Origin: CAVVYA01 sp963752345
Lineage (GTDB): Bacteria; Pseudomonadota; Alphaproteobacteria; SMXQ01
Assembly: GCA_963752345.1 (NCBI GenBank)
Contig: CAVVYA010000015.1
Location: forward strand, 496,001 to 560,000
Length of the DNA stretch: 64,000 nt
Direction of reading: 5' to 3'
In this document: positions 44,047 to 52,588 of the stretch, piece by piece
Layout: every line of letters begins with the position of its first letter
Numbering within the stretch: the first letter of the stretch is position 1
Notes under the pieces: model-generated
What the model saw: only the letters and a program-made list of their open reading frames with translations
Databases searched by the model: none
What the model was told of the DNA's origin: nothing
Made by a program: the position numbers and the translations under genes

Positions 44047-45155
44047 CTGGGCGTGGTTATGGGCTTCTCGGCGTCGCGAAGATCGCCGCCATGGCGGCGC
44101 TGTGCTGGGCCTCGCTGGCGCAGGCGCAACCGGCGCCGACATGGGACGAACTGGCCGCCGCGGCGCGGCGCGAAGGCACGCTCGTGGTCATTGGCCCGGC
44201 CCACCAGGAGGTGCGCCGCGTGCTCGGGCCGGCCTTCAAGAAGCGGTTCGGCGTCGAGATGGAATATCTCGGCGGCAGCGGCGGCGCGGCCGCCTCGCGC
44301 CTGCGCGCCGAACGCGGCGCCGGCCTGTACACGGCGGACGTCGGGCTCGCGGCGATCCAGACACTGGCCACGGTGTTCTATGCGGAAAAGATGCTCGATC
44401 CGATCAAGCCCTTGCTCGTCATGCCCGAGGTCGTCGATGGGTCGAAATGGAAGAAGGGCGAGCTGTGGTTTCCCGATCCCGAACAGCAATATGTGCTGCG
44501 CCTGTTCAGCTATATGGGCGAGTCCTTTACGGTCAATACCGACTATGTGAAGCCGGAGGACATGCGCACGGCGCGCCAATTGCTGCTCGACCCCAAATGG
44601 AAGGGCAAGATCGCTGTTCATGATCCGCGCACGAGCGGCACCGGCAGCAACATCGCGGCCCAGCTCTATGCCCAGTTGGGCGGTGAGGATTTCCTCCGGA
44701 ACTTCTATGTCGACCAGAAACCCATGATCAGCGGCACCGAGCGGCAGATCACCGACTGGCTGCTGCGCGGCACCTATCCGATTGCCGTCGGCGGCGACTT
44801 CGGCGAGGTCGAGAAAATGCGCGACGAAGGTCTGCCGGTGATGGCGGTGTATGATCTGCCTGACATGAAGGCGGTGATCACCGGCGGCAATGGCATGATC
44901 GTGGTGTTCAATAACGCGCCGCACCCGAACGCGACCAAGCTCTTCGTCAATTGGCTCGCGTCGAAGGAAGGCCTTGAGATTTACGCGCGCGCGAGCATGA
45001 GAGTGACGACGCGCAACGATATCGATGAAGCGAGTTTCCTGCCGCCCGAGACCATACCCAAGGCCGGCGTGGAATACTTCGATTCCTACGAGTGGCACTT
45101 CTCGGTGGAGACCAAGGGGATGGTTCGCAAGATGATGGAGAAGATGTTGCGTTGA
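44043..45155 (+). CDS. ABC transporter substrate-binding protein, Fe3+/family-1 type
   Basis: A 370-residue periplasmic protein of the local four-member set. The signal peptide is TGRGYGLLGVAKIAAMAALC followed by WASLAQAQ. Blocks are MPEVVDGSKWKKGELWFPDPE, ISGTERQITDWLLRGTYPIA, PHPNATKLFVNWLASKEG and TTRNDIDEASFLP. In the ISRDxRQ block it reads ISGTERQ, a change from its three paralogues in a segment close to the ligand cleft. ATG 44043 overlaps the aldolase stop (ATGA). No permease here; it may share the importer at 34.7-37.6 kb. Confidence 0.91.
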   Translation: MTGRGYGLLGVAKIAAMAALCWASLAQAQPAPTWDELAAAARREGTLVVIGPAHQEVRRVLGPAFKKRFGVEMEYLGGSGGAAASRLRAERGAGLYTADVGLAAIQTLATVFYAEKMLDPIKPLLVMPEVVDGSKWKKGELWFPDPEQQYVLRLFSYMGESFTVNTDYVKPEDMRTARQLLLDPKWKGKIAVHDPRTSGTGSNIAAQLYAQLGGEDFLRNFYVDQKPMISGTERQITDWLLRGTYPIAVGGDFGEVEKMRDEGLPVMAVYDLPDMKAVITGGNGMIVVFNNAPHPNATKLFVNWLASKEGLEIYARASMRVTTRNDIDEASFLPPETIPKAGVEYFDSYEWHFSVETKGMVRKMMEKMLR

Positions 45156-45230
45156 CCGCGTCGCGTTTTCGAGCGCGATCCGGTCGGCAGCAAATACCGT
45201 GTTAACAAAAACGTGAAAGAGTAACGCGAA

Positions 45231-45789
45231 ATGTCGCAGAAATTGCTGATTCCTTTGGTGTTGGGCTCCGGCCGTGAAGGCCGCCGCTCGGAAACGGTTG
45301 CCCGGTTCGTGGCCGACAAGATGCGCGCGGCGGGATTCGAGACTCCGTTCGTCGATGTGCGCGACTATGTCACCGGGCTGACCCATCACTCGCGCCAGAT
45401 CGTGCCGCCCATGTATCCCTGGCGGGATCTCATGGCCAGGGCGGACGGCCTTGTCATCGTCACGCCGGAATACAACCATGGCTTTCCCGGCGAGCTCAAG
45501 ATCCTGCTCGATTCCCTGCTGGCGGAATATGAGCGAAAACCGGTTGGAATTTGCGGCGTCTCGGCGGGACGGGCGGGCGGCGCGCGTGCCATCGAGCAGG
45601 TGCGTGACGTGGTCATCGCGTTGCAAATGGTGCCGCTGACCAATGCGCCCACGTTCGGCAACGTCAGCAAGTTCGATCCCGCGGAGCATGCTCAAGTACG
45701 TCGATCCATTCATCGAGGAAATGCAGTGGTTTGCGACGGTGCTCAAGCAGGCGAGAGCCGGCGCCGATCGGGAAAGCGTGGCCGGGTAG
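45231..45789 (+). CDS. NADPH-dependent FMN reductase, one frame break
   Basis: About 185 residues. The FMN-binding loop is VLGSGREGRRSETVARF, and the second flavin motif is VTPEYNHGFPGELKILLDSL, the hallmark of the NAD(P)H:FMN reductase/azoreductase family. A +1 break near 45690 shifts the frame to KYVDPFIEEMQWFATVLKQA, which ends at 45789. Without it the frame would run on over the next gene, which is plainly artificial. It sits between two binding-protein genes. It could donate electrons or reduced flavin to a neighbouring oxygenase, but such proteins are not the usual Rieske partner. Confidence 0.85.
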
Positions 45790-45825
45790 GACGCGCATCA
45801 GCAAACGCAAAGCGAGGTACAGGTC

Positions 45826-46911
45826 ATGGCACGAATTCTATGGGCGCTACTCGGCCTCTCGTTGATGGCCCAGGCGGCAGTCGCGCAAGGCACAAAAAGC
45901 TGGGACGAACTCGTCGCCGCGGCGCAGCGCGAGGGAAAGGTCGTCGTCATGGGTCCGCCCGATCAGGACGTGCGCCGGACGCTGCCGCCGGCGTTCAAGG
46001 CGCGCTACGGCATTACCGTGGAATATATCGGCGGACGCACCAGCGAGCAGGCAGGCCGTTTGCGCTCGGAGCGCAATTCCGGGCTCTATACGGCGGACGT
46101 GACGATCGGAGGCGTGCAATCCATGTCGACCATCTTCCACAGAGAGAAGATGCTGGAGCCGCTGCGGCCCGCGCTGATCCTGCCCGAGGTGCTGGACGGC
46201 TCGAAATGGAAGAAGGGCGAACTGTGGTTCGCCGATCCCGAGCAACAGTACGTCCTGCGTCTTTCCAACCAGGTGCAGCCGTCGTTTTACGTGAATACGT
46301 CCCTGGTGGACCCCAAGGAGATTCGCACGGGAAGCGACCTGTTCAATCCCAAATGGCGCGGCAAAATGGCCGCCGAGGACCCCTCGCTGTTGGGCAGCGG
46401 CGTCAACCTCGCCGCGCGCGTCTTCCTGACCTTCGGTCCGGAGGGCGTGAAGAAGCTCTACGTGGACCAGCAGCCCGCCATCAGCCGCGACGCCCGGCAA
46501 TTGACCGACTGGCTGCTGCGCGGCACCTATCCGATCGTCTTCAATGCGGACGACGACCAGGTCGAGAAGATGCGGGCGGAGGGGTTCCCGGTGGCGACGA
46601 TCTTCGGCCTGCCCGAGCTGCCGGCGACCGTGTCGGCCGGATTCGGCATGCTCGCGATGTTCAACAATGCGCCGCATCCCGAAGCCGCCAAGGTGTTCGT
46701 CAACTGGATCGCGTCCAAGGAGGGCATGGAGATATGGGCTCGCGCCCGCAAGGAAGTGCCGACCCGCAACGACATCGACGATGCGAGCTTCCTACTGCCC
46801 ACCTCCATTCCGACGCCGGGAGCGTCCTATCTCGACACCTACGATTGGGATTTCACGATCAATACGCGCGAGAAGGTCCGTCAGCATATGAAGGACCTTC
46901 TCGGACGCTGA
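45826..46911 (+). CDS. ABC transporter substrate-binding protein, Fe3+/family-1 type
   Basis: A 361-residue periplasmic protein and fourth member of the local set. The signal peptide is ARILWALLGLSLMAQAAVAQ. Blocks are LPEVLDGSKWKKGELWFADPE, ISRDARQLTDWLLRGTYPI, PHPEAAKVFVNWIASKEG and PTRNDIDDASFLLP. It follows the FMN reductase by 36 bases and is convergent, with only 21 bases between stops, with the Rieske oxygenase at 46933, repeating the oxygenase-receptor pairing seen elsewhere. Intact. Confidence 0.92.
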   Translation: MARILWALLGLSLMAQAAVAQGTKSWDELVAAAQREGKVVVMGPPDQDVRRTLPPAFKARYGITVEYIGGRTSEQAGRLRSERNSGLYTADVTIGGVQSMSTIFHREKMLEPLRPALILPEVLDGSKWKKGELWFADPEQQYVLRLSNQVQPSFYVNTSLVDPKEIRTGSDLFNPKWRGKMAAEDPSLLGSGVNLAARVFLTFGPEGVKKLYVDQQPAISRDARQLTDWLLRGTYPIVFNADDDQVEKMRAEGFPVATIFGLPELPATVSAGFGMLAMFNNAPHPEAAKVFVNWIASKEGMEIWARARKEVPTRNDIDDASFLLPTSIPTPGASYLDTYDWDFTINTREKVRQHMKDLLGR

Positions 46912-46932
46912 ACGTGGGCTGCGACGGCGTGC

Positions 46933-48165
46933 TTAGGCCGAGGCTTTCTCGAACAGTTCGACGATCTCGTTGATGCTCGGGTTGAACTGTTCCCTCGACC
47001 GCCTCAGTTGGAGGAGGTCGAGGGTCGAGTTCACGTCGAAGAACTGGCCTTTTTCCTTTTCGTTGCGGAACTCGACGATGCGGTTCTTCTCGGGGTCGCG
47101 GATGATGCCGAGAGGATCCTCGCCGCGCTCCACCTTCTCCATCTCCTCCTGCAGCATCTTGCGGTACAGGACGATGCCCTTGTCGGTGCGGCCGAGGCGT
47201 TCGGTCGTGCGGTCGGCGATCGGCCCCTGGGTCACCCAGGCCATGATGTCCTGGCCGTCGGTGAAGCTGGTGACGAGCTTGCCGCTCTCGTTCTTGAAGG
47301 GAATCTCGTAGACCGGGATGCTCGTCTGCTCGGGCACACGTCCGCCCGGCGTGTAGCAGGTGTACCAGAAATGCAGCGTGTGCGTGTCGTCGGCCGGCAC
47401 GCGGATTTGGAAATTGCAGCGCCCGATGCCGCCGGTGCGCAGATAGTTCGGGAATATCAGGGGATGGCCGATCTGCCAGTCGTCGACATCCTCGCTCTGC
47501 CCTTCGAGCAGCCGGCGCTTGACGATGCCGTATTCGAACCTGTCGAAGTCGATCTTCACGTGATGACGGCTGAGGCCGGCTTCTTTCTTTCGGTTGACCT
47601 GCTGGGCGTAGTGCCCGTGCAGCCATTCCGCGTGGACCGGATCGACGGAGTTCTCCATGACCTGCAACCAGTTGCACGGCAGCACGGCGTATCCGATGGA
47701 GCGGATCGCGTCCTTCCATACGTACATGTCGTAGTTCGGCAGCAGCGGCGCCGGGTCCGGGCCGAGGTAGGCGAAGATCAGGCCGCCCAGCGCCTGGACC
47801 GGATAGGCGGTGATTCTTATCGTGTCCTTGTAGGTGCTGTTTTCCGCCTCGCCCGGCTGGTCGGTGCATTGGCCCTTATTGTTGAAGCACCAGCCATGAT
47901 ACTGGCAGCGCAACCCGTCTTTCTCGAGAATGCCGTATTCCAGCGACACGCCGCGGTGCGGGCATTGTTCCTGGACCAACCCGAGCGTGCCGGACTTGTC
48001 GCGGTAGAGCACGAGGTCCTCGCCCAACAGGCGGATTTTCTTGGTTGGCGCGACGTCGAGCTCGGCCGCGCCGGCGATCGGATGCCAATAGCGGCGAAAC
48101 AGGTTGCCCATCGGCGTGCCGGGGCCGATGCGGGTCAGTTTTTCGTTCATCTCTTTCGTTAACAT
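46933..48165 (-). CDS. Rieske aromatic ring-hydroxylating oxygenase, alpha subunit
   Basis: A 410-residue subunit. It starts at ATG 48165 (LTKEMNEKLTRIGPGTPMG) with GGAGGTCTT upstream. The Rieske ligands are C68-P-H70 and C87-Q-Y-H90. The iron site is NSVDPVHAEWLHGHY after CNWLQVME. The C-terminal helix is QDIMAWVTQGPIADRTTERL. It shares the GTPMG form with the two oxygenases at 19-23 kb but is clearly more distant, so it is an older paralogue. It is divergent from RidA at 48558. Substrate unknown. Confidence 0.93.
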   Translation of the reverse strand: MLTKEMNEKLTRIGPGTPMGNLFRRYWHPIAGAAELDVAPTKKIRLLGEDLVLYRDKSGTLGLVQEQCPHRGVSLEYGILEKDGLRCQYHGWCFNNKGQCTDQPGEAENSTYKDTIRITAYPVQALGGLIFAYLGPDPAPLLPNYDMYVWKDAIRSIGYAVLPCNWLQVMENSVDPVHAEWLHGHYAQQVNRKKEAGLSRHHVKIDFDRFEYGIVKRRLLEGQSEDVDDWQIGHPLIFPNYLRTGGIGRCNFQIRVPADDTHTLHFWYTCYTPGGRVPEQTSIPVYEIPFKNESGKLVTSFTDGQDIMAWVTQGPIADRTTERLGRTDKGIVLYRKMLQEEMEKVERGEDPLGIIRDPEKNRIVEFRNEKEKGQFFDVNSTLDLLQLRRSREQFNPSINEIVELFEKASA

Positions 48166-48557
48166 AAGACCTCCGTGTCGTGACGCCGCGGCCACGGTCA
48201 TCGATCGGCCAGATGGCCGCGTTGATCCAAATCAAGCTGCCTCATCAGCGCGGGGCCGGCGGATAAGGGTTTCGCCATGGTCAAGGACGATGTGCCAGCC
48301 TGTCGTCGGCCGATTCCTCCGCGGGGCAGGATGCAGCAGGAAATGATGACTTTCCCCAAACTCATTGCTGACTCCCGCATGTCCCAACTCATCGCCATGG
48401 GTTGCCTGTTGACCCGCTTGGGGCTCGCCTGCGCGCGCTCTTTTCGCTACCGAATTGTCGCAAGGGTGAAGCAAATATAGAATATCAAACCAACTCGGGT
48501 ATTATTAGCGGATAAATCAGCTAGCTTGAGTGTCTCATAAGAAAGGTGACAGGGAAG
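48166..48557. other. Divergent intergenic region, Rieske oxygenase / RidA
   Basis: About 390 bases without a convincing gene. AT content rises at 48470-48545, just before the RidA gene, where its promoter should lie, but I cannot fix -35 and -10 boxes. No operator palindrome is obvious. Confidence 0.5.
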
Positions 48558-48950
48558 ATGACGAAGCGCCACTCGATCGAAGTTCCGGGTATCGGCCACA
48601 AGGCACCCATCCCGATGGGCAGCAAAATCGGCAATATCGTCTATTCCTCGGGCATTTCCGGGCACGACCCGGAGACCCAGACCACGCCCTCAGATCCCGC
48701 GCAGCAGGCCAAAGTCGTCATGGAGAACGTGCGGCGCTTCATGACCGCGGCCGGGGGCACGCCGGAAGATATCATCCGCCTGACGCTGCATGTCAAAGAC
48801 CGCAAGATGCGCCAATACTTCGACAAGGAGTGGCTCGCCATGTTCCCCGACGAGCACAGCCGCCCGGCGCGTCATGCGGTGAACAGCGAGTTGGGAGAAA
48901 AGGTGTTCTTCCAGGTCGAGATCGTCGCGGTCCTCCAGGGATCGCACTGA
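48558..48950 (+). CDS. RidA (YjgF/UK114) family protein
   Basis: A 130-residue RidA-like protein. It has YSSGISGHDPETQ near the N-terminus. Arg105 in SRPARHAV and Glu121 in FQVEIVAV match the Arg and Glu used by RidA to hydrolyse 2-aminoacrylate-type enamines and imines. In catabolic operons, relatives act as enamine or aminomuconate deaminases. It is followed 18 bases later by the LigB-like gene, so a role in processing ring-cleavage products is plausible. ATG 48558 is preceded by GGTGACAGGGAAG. Confidence 0.9.
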   Translation: MTKRHSIEVPGIGHKAPIPMGSKIGNIVYSSGISGHDPETQTTPSDPAQQAKVVMENVRRFMTAAGGTPEDIIRLTLHVKDRKMRQYFDKEWLAMFPDEHSRPARHAVNSELGEKVFFQVEIVAVLQGSH

Positions 48951-48968
48951 CACAGGGCGAACTTTCGC

Positions 48969-49956
48969 ATGGCCAAAATCGTTTTGGGAATGGGCACGTC
49001 CCATAGCCCGCAACTCAGCGCGCCGGTTGAGCAGTGGCAGGCCAAGGGTGTCGACGACCGCAACGACCCGCGCGTCGGCGACTATGACACCATGGTGAAG
49101 CAGAAGGCCGACTGGATGGGGCCGGAGATCACCAAACACAAGATGACGGAGCGTCACGCGGCGATCCAACGCTCCATCGAGACGCTGGCCGCGACCATGG
49201 CGCGGGTCGCGCCCGACATCGTCGTCACCATCGGCGACGACCAGCGCGAGGTATTTTCCGCGGATCACATGCCGGCGATCGCCATCTATTGGGGCGAGTC
49301 GGTGGACAACATCCCGCCCGGGCCGGACTGGAAGCACAAAAACAATCCGTGGTTCACCAGTTCAATATGGGCCAACTACGGCGAGACGGCGACGACCTAT
49401 CCGTGCCAGCCGGCCCTGGCCAAGCATCTGGTGCAGGCGCTGACCGGCGCCGAGTTCGATATCGCCCATATCCGCAAGCTGGCGAACGGTCAGAAAGCTC
49501 GGTCACGCCTACAATTTCGTTTACCGGCGATTGATGAGCAAGCATATGGCGCCGCAAGTGCCGCTCATGCTCAATACCTATTATCCGCCGAACCAGCCGA
49601 CCGCCCGGCGCTGCTTCGCGCTCGGCCAGGCGCTGCGCAACGCGATCGAATCGTGGGACAGCGACGCAACCGTGGCGATCGTCGCCTCCGGCGGCTTAAG
49701 TCATTTCGTGGTCGACGCCGAGATGGATCGCGGCATTCTGCGCGCCATGGAAAAGCGCGACGAAACGGCCATGCTCGGCTATCCGGAAGATCTCTACGTG
49801 CATGGCACGTCGGAAACCAAAAGCTGGATCGCCTTGGCCGGCGCCATGCACGACCTGCCGACCCGGATGGAGCTGATCGATTACCTGCCGGGCTATCGCT
49901 CGGTCGCCGGCACCGGTTGCGGCTGCGCCTTCGCCCAATGGATCGTCAATCCGTGA
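48969..49956 (+). CDS. Class III extradiol ring-cleavage dioxygenase (LigB-like), one frame break
   Basis: About 328 residues once one extra base near 49497 is removed. The N-terminus has the iron-ligand region MGTSHSPQLSAP (His12), then IVVTIGDDQREVFSADHMP. After the break comes LGHAYNFVYRRLMSKHMAPQ, then VAIVASGGLSHFVVDAEMDR with the second conserved His region. This is the LigB/protocatechuate 4,5-dioxygenase beta type, which opens catechol-like rings next to the diol using Fe(II). No LigA-type alpha subunit gene is seen; single-chain members exist. The TGA overlaps the GTG start of the dehydrogenase at 49953. Confidence 0.87.
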
Positions 49957-51129
49957 ACCGGCGCGGCCCCGTGCGGATCGGACTGGTTGGGACTGGGCAG
50001 GGCGGGGCGTGGCATCGCCCCCGCCATCGCCCGGAGTCCGGACGCCAAGCTCTCGGCCGTCGTCGATCTCCACCCTGACTCGGTGGCGGATTTCCAGCGG
50101 ACCTATGGCGCCAAGGCCTTTGCCACCATCGAGGATCTGTGCCGCAGCGACGCGATCGACGCGGTCTATGTCGCGACGCCGACGCAATTCCATACCGCCC
50201 ATGCGATGACGGCCGCCGAACACGGCAAGCACGTCATCGTGGAAAAGCCCATGGCCTTGTCGCTGGCCGACGCCGATCGGATGATCGCGGCGGCCGAGCG
50301 CAATGGTGTCAGCCTGATCGTCACCCATTCCAACGGCTATGCGCCGCCGATCCGCAAGATCCGCGAGATCGTGCGCAGCGGCGAGTTGGGCGCGGTGAAG
50401 ATGATCCACAACTGGTATTACACGGACTGGCTCTACCGCCCGCGCATGAAGGAGGAACTCGACACGGCGCAGGGCGGCGGCGTCACCCTGCGCCAGGGAT
50501 CGCATCAGTTCGACATCATCCGCATGATCGGCGGCGGCCTGGTGCGCAGCGTGCGCGCCATGACCGGCGTGTGGGATGCGAGCCGCCCGACGGAAGGCAG
50601 CCATACGGCGTTTCTCGATTTCGTCGACGGGCCGGTGGCGACGGCGGTCTATAGCGGCTATGACCGGTTTCATTCGACCGCGCTGACGTTCGGCGTCGGC
50701 GAAGGCGGCCGGATCGTCAAGGAGCCCTACGCAGCCGCGCGCCGCAAGGTTCAAAGTCCGGAGAAGGTGGACGAGGCCGCGCTCAAGCGCGCGCGCAGCA
50801 ATGCGCCGGTCGCCGGCAGCGCACCCGAAAAGCACCAGCAATTCTTCGGATTGACCATCGTCAGTTGTGAGAAGGGCGACATCCGCCAGTCGCCCGACGG
50901 ATTGTATATCTATGGCGACGATGCGCTGCGCGAGGTGGCCATCGAAGATGGCGAGTCGGGCCGCGACTGGGCCATCCGCGAACTCTGCGGCGCGGTCATC
51001 GACGGCCGCCCGCCGCTGCATAGCGGGCGCTGGGGCAAGGCCAACCTCGAGGTCTGCCTGGCCGTGCTCGAATCGGCGCGCTCGCGCCGGGAAGTCATGC
51101 TCGCGCATCAGATCGCGGTTGCCGATTGA
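49953..51129 (+). CDS. Gfo/Idh/MocA family dehydrogenase (phthalate dihydrodiol dehydrogenase-like), one frame break
   Basis: About 392 residues. It starts at GTG 49953 (NRRGPVRIGLVGTG), with a +1 break near 49998 where an extra G in GGG splits the Rossmann motif GTGRAGRGIAPAIA. Then come VIVEKPMALSLADADRM and the substrate-domain blocks WLYRPRMKEELDTAQGGG and TLRQGSHQFDIIRMIGGG. It is a paralogue of the protein at 13754, and both resemble the Pht4 branch (phthalate 4,5-cis-dihydrodiol dehydrogenase) as I recall it. Overlap with the LigB-like stop shows translational coupling, fitting a diol-rearomatisation then ring-cleavage order. Confidence 0.85.
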
Positions 51130-51183
51130 GAAGCGGGCGCGCTGCTATTACAAATCTCGGCTCGATATCGGAATGGAAGTGAC

Positions 51184-51477
51184 ATGGATTTTGTGGTTGA
51201 GTTGGCGGCCATTCCGGATGGCGGCGCCATCAAGGTCGAGGTGCGCCAGAATTTGTGGATCGCCTTGTTTCGCGTGAAGGATCGCGTGGCCGCGGTCAAG
51301 AACCGCTGTCCCCATGCCGGCGCGTCGCTGTGCGACGGTGATTTCGACGGGTTCACGGTGGTCTGCCCCGCCCATGACTACCGGTTCAACGTGTGGAACG
51401 GCGCCGGCTACACGACGCTGAAGACCTTCGCGACGGATGTCGTGGACGGCCAAGTGCATATAGCGGTTCCCGACTAG
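51184..51477 (+). CDS. Small Rieske [2Fe-2S] ferredoxin
   Basis: A 97-residue Rieske-type protein. The cluster ligands are Cys42-P-His44 (NRCPHAGASLCDG) and Cys61-P-A-His64 (VVCPAHDYRF), the standard CxH...CxxH spacing. The size and lack of a catalytic domain match the BphF/NirD-like ferredoxins that pass electrons from a reductase to Rieske oxygenases. It is the only separate ferredoxin gene in the window, so it is a candidate shared donor for some of the six oxygenases (inference). It lies 54 bases after the dehydrogenase gene. Confidence 0.9.
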   Translation: MDFVVELAAIPDGGAIKVEVRQNLWIALFRVKDRVAAVKNRCPHAGASLCDGDFDGFTVVCPAHDYRFNVWNGAGYTTLKTFATDVVDGQVHIAVPD

Positions 51478-51513
51478 CGGAGTCGTCATGCCGATTGCCG
51501 ATCGGAGGGGTTG

Positions 51514-51771
51514 ATGGTGTTCCCGTGTCCCCATCTCGGCCAGATCCGTAAGGTCACACCCTCGGCGCCAGGTTGCGAGGAATGCCTGAAACTGGGCGAC
51601 GCCTGGGTTCACCTGCGCCTGTGCCTGATCTGCGGCCACGTCGGCTGTTGCGACAGTTCGAAGAACAGGCACGCGACGAAGCATTTCCATGCGACCGAGC
51701 ATCCCATCATCCGCTCGTTCGAGCCGGGCGAAATCTGGCGCTGGTGCTACATCGACGAAAGATCTGTCTAG
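51514..51771 (+). CDS. UBP-type zinc finger domain protein
   Basis: An 85-residue protein that is one ZnF-UBP domain. Cys and His ligands run in the expected order: CPHLG, GCEECLK, RLCLICGHVGCCDSS, then RHATKHFHATEHPII, ending WCYIDE. In eukaryotes this domain binds the ubiquitin C-terminus. Bacterial stand-alone copies are known but their role is unclear; they cannot be reading classical ubiquitin. ATG 51514 follows CGGAGGGG. It is 36 bases downstream of the Rieske ferredoxin gene and probably co-transcribed, which may hint at a redox or metal role. Confidence 0.88.
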   Translation: MVFPCPHLGQIRKVTPSAPGCEECLKLGDAWVHLRLCLICGHVGCCDSSKNRHATKHFHATEHPIIRSFEPGEIWRWCYIDERSV

Positions 51772-51803
51772 ACCTAGCCGCGCCTAAGACGCGGGTTCGC
51801 CGC

Positions 51804-51827
51804 GCGGCAGTCCTGGCAGACTGCCGC
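51804..51827. terminator. Perfect hairpin between convergent genes
   Basis: GCGGCAGTC (51804-51812) and GACTGCCGC (51819-51827) form a 9-bp stem with a 6-base loop. It lies between the stops of the UBP zinc-finger gene (51771) and the PepSY gene (51852). It has no T run, like the hairpin at 33039. Confidence 0.5.
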
Positions 51828-51851
51828 CGACGCGCGGCTGCTGCAAATCCG

Positions 51852-52389
51852 CTACTTGACGACGACGGCGCCGGTCACTGGATCGACCAAGAACTTCCGA
51901 CACCTGGTCGCCAACCACCACGTCGATCACGAACACCGGCTGGCCACCCGTCGCGGTCAGCTCGCTCTGAATCGCCTTGCCGTTTGCTTGCTGCTCGGCG
52001 GCCATCGTGGCCTGCTGTAGCGACATGGACGGCTTTTGGGCCGCCGCGATTGCAGCCTTCTCATCCGCCGTGAGTTCGCTTTGCTGCTTCGCCTGGCCGG
52101 GCGTCAGCTGTCCGGTCATCGCATGGACCTTTGTGTCGGTCAATGTGTCGTTCTTCATCGACTGGACGTTGTAAGTCGGCGTGCCGTTCTCTTCCACGAA
52201 GACAATCGAAACGACCATCCCGCCGGTTTGCTGTTCGACAGCGGACGCGGCATCATTGATCGGAACGGAGGCATTCTCCAACGCTCTCATCTCGCTCCGT
52301 TCATGGACACCGCCGAGCGCCGCAGCGACGCCCCAGCCTGCGAAGCCATACGCGACGACAGCGGCGATCACGCTACCTGGCATCCTCAT
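51852..52389 (-). CDS. PepSY-like domain exported protein, one frame break near the C-terminus
   Basis: About 178 residues. The N-terminal hydrophobic segment SVIAAVVAYGFAGWGVAAAL is a signal or anchor. Two PepSY-like halves follow: INDAASAVEQQTGGMVVSIV with FVEENGTPTYNVQSM, then MSLQQATMAAEQQANGKAIQ with GGQPVFVIDVVVGDQVSE. A +1 base near 51893 breaks the last strand; in the neighbouring frame it reads FLVDPVTGAVVVK and stops at 51852, the classic PepSY ending. Without the correction the protein would end in an arginine-rich tail. PepSY proteins are usually periplasmic inhibitors or small binding domains; the partner is unknown. Confidence 0.78.
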
Positions 52390-52588
52390 GACACTCTCCT
52401 ATGGCCGAAACGGAAGAAACTCCGTGCGTACGGAGATGTTCCGGGCAGGAAGAGCCGATGACGCGTCTGGCGAAGCGCCGCTACACTAAGAGCGACGAGG
52501 CTATAGCGGATTCGACAGGCGGCGGCAGGAGAGGACGCCTACGACAGTGCATCGGAGCAACTCGGATGTGCATCCGATGCTCAAGCCG

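Noticed and set aside
45231..46973. A 580-codon plus-strand frame starting as the FMN reductase
   Set aside because: It is an artefact of the +1 break at about 45690; beyond that point it runs out of frame over the binding-protein gene.
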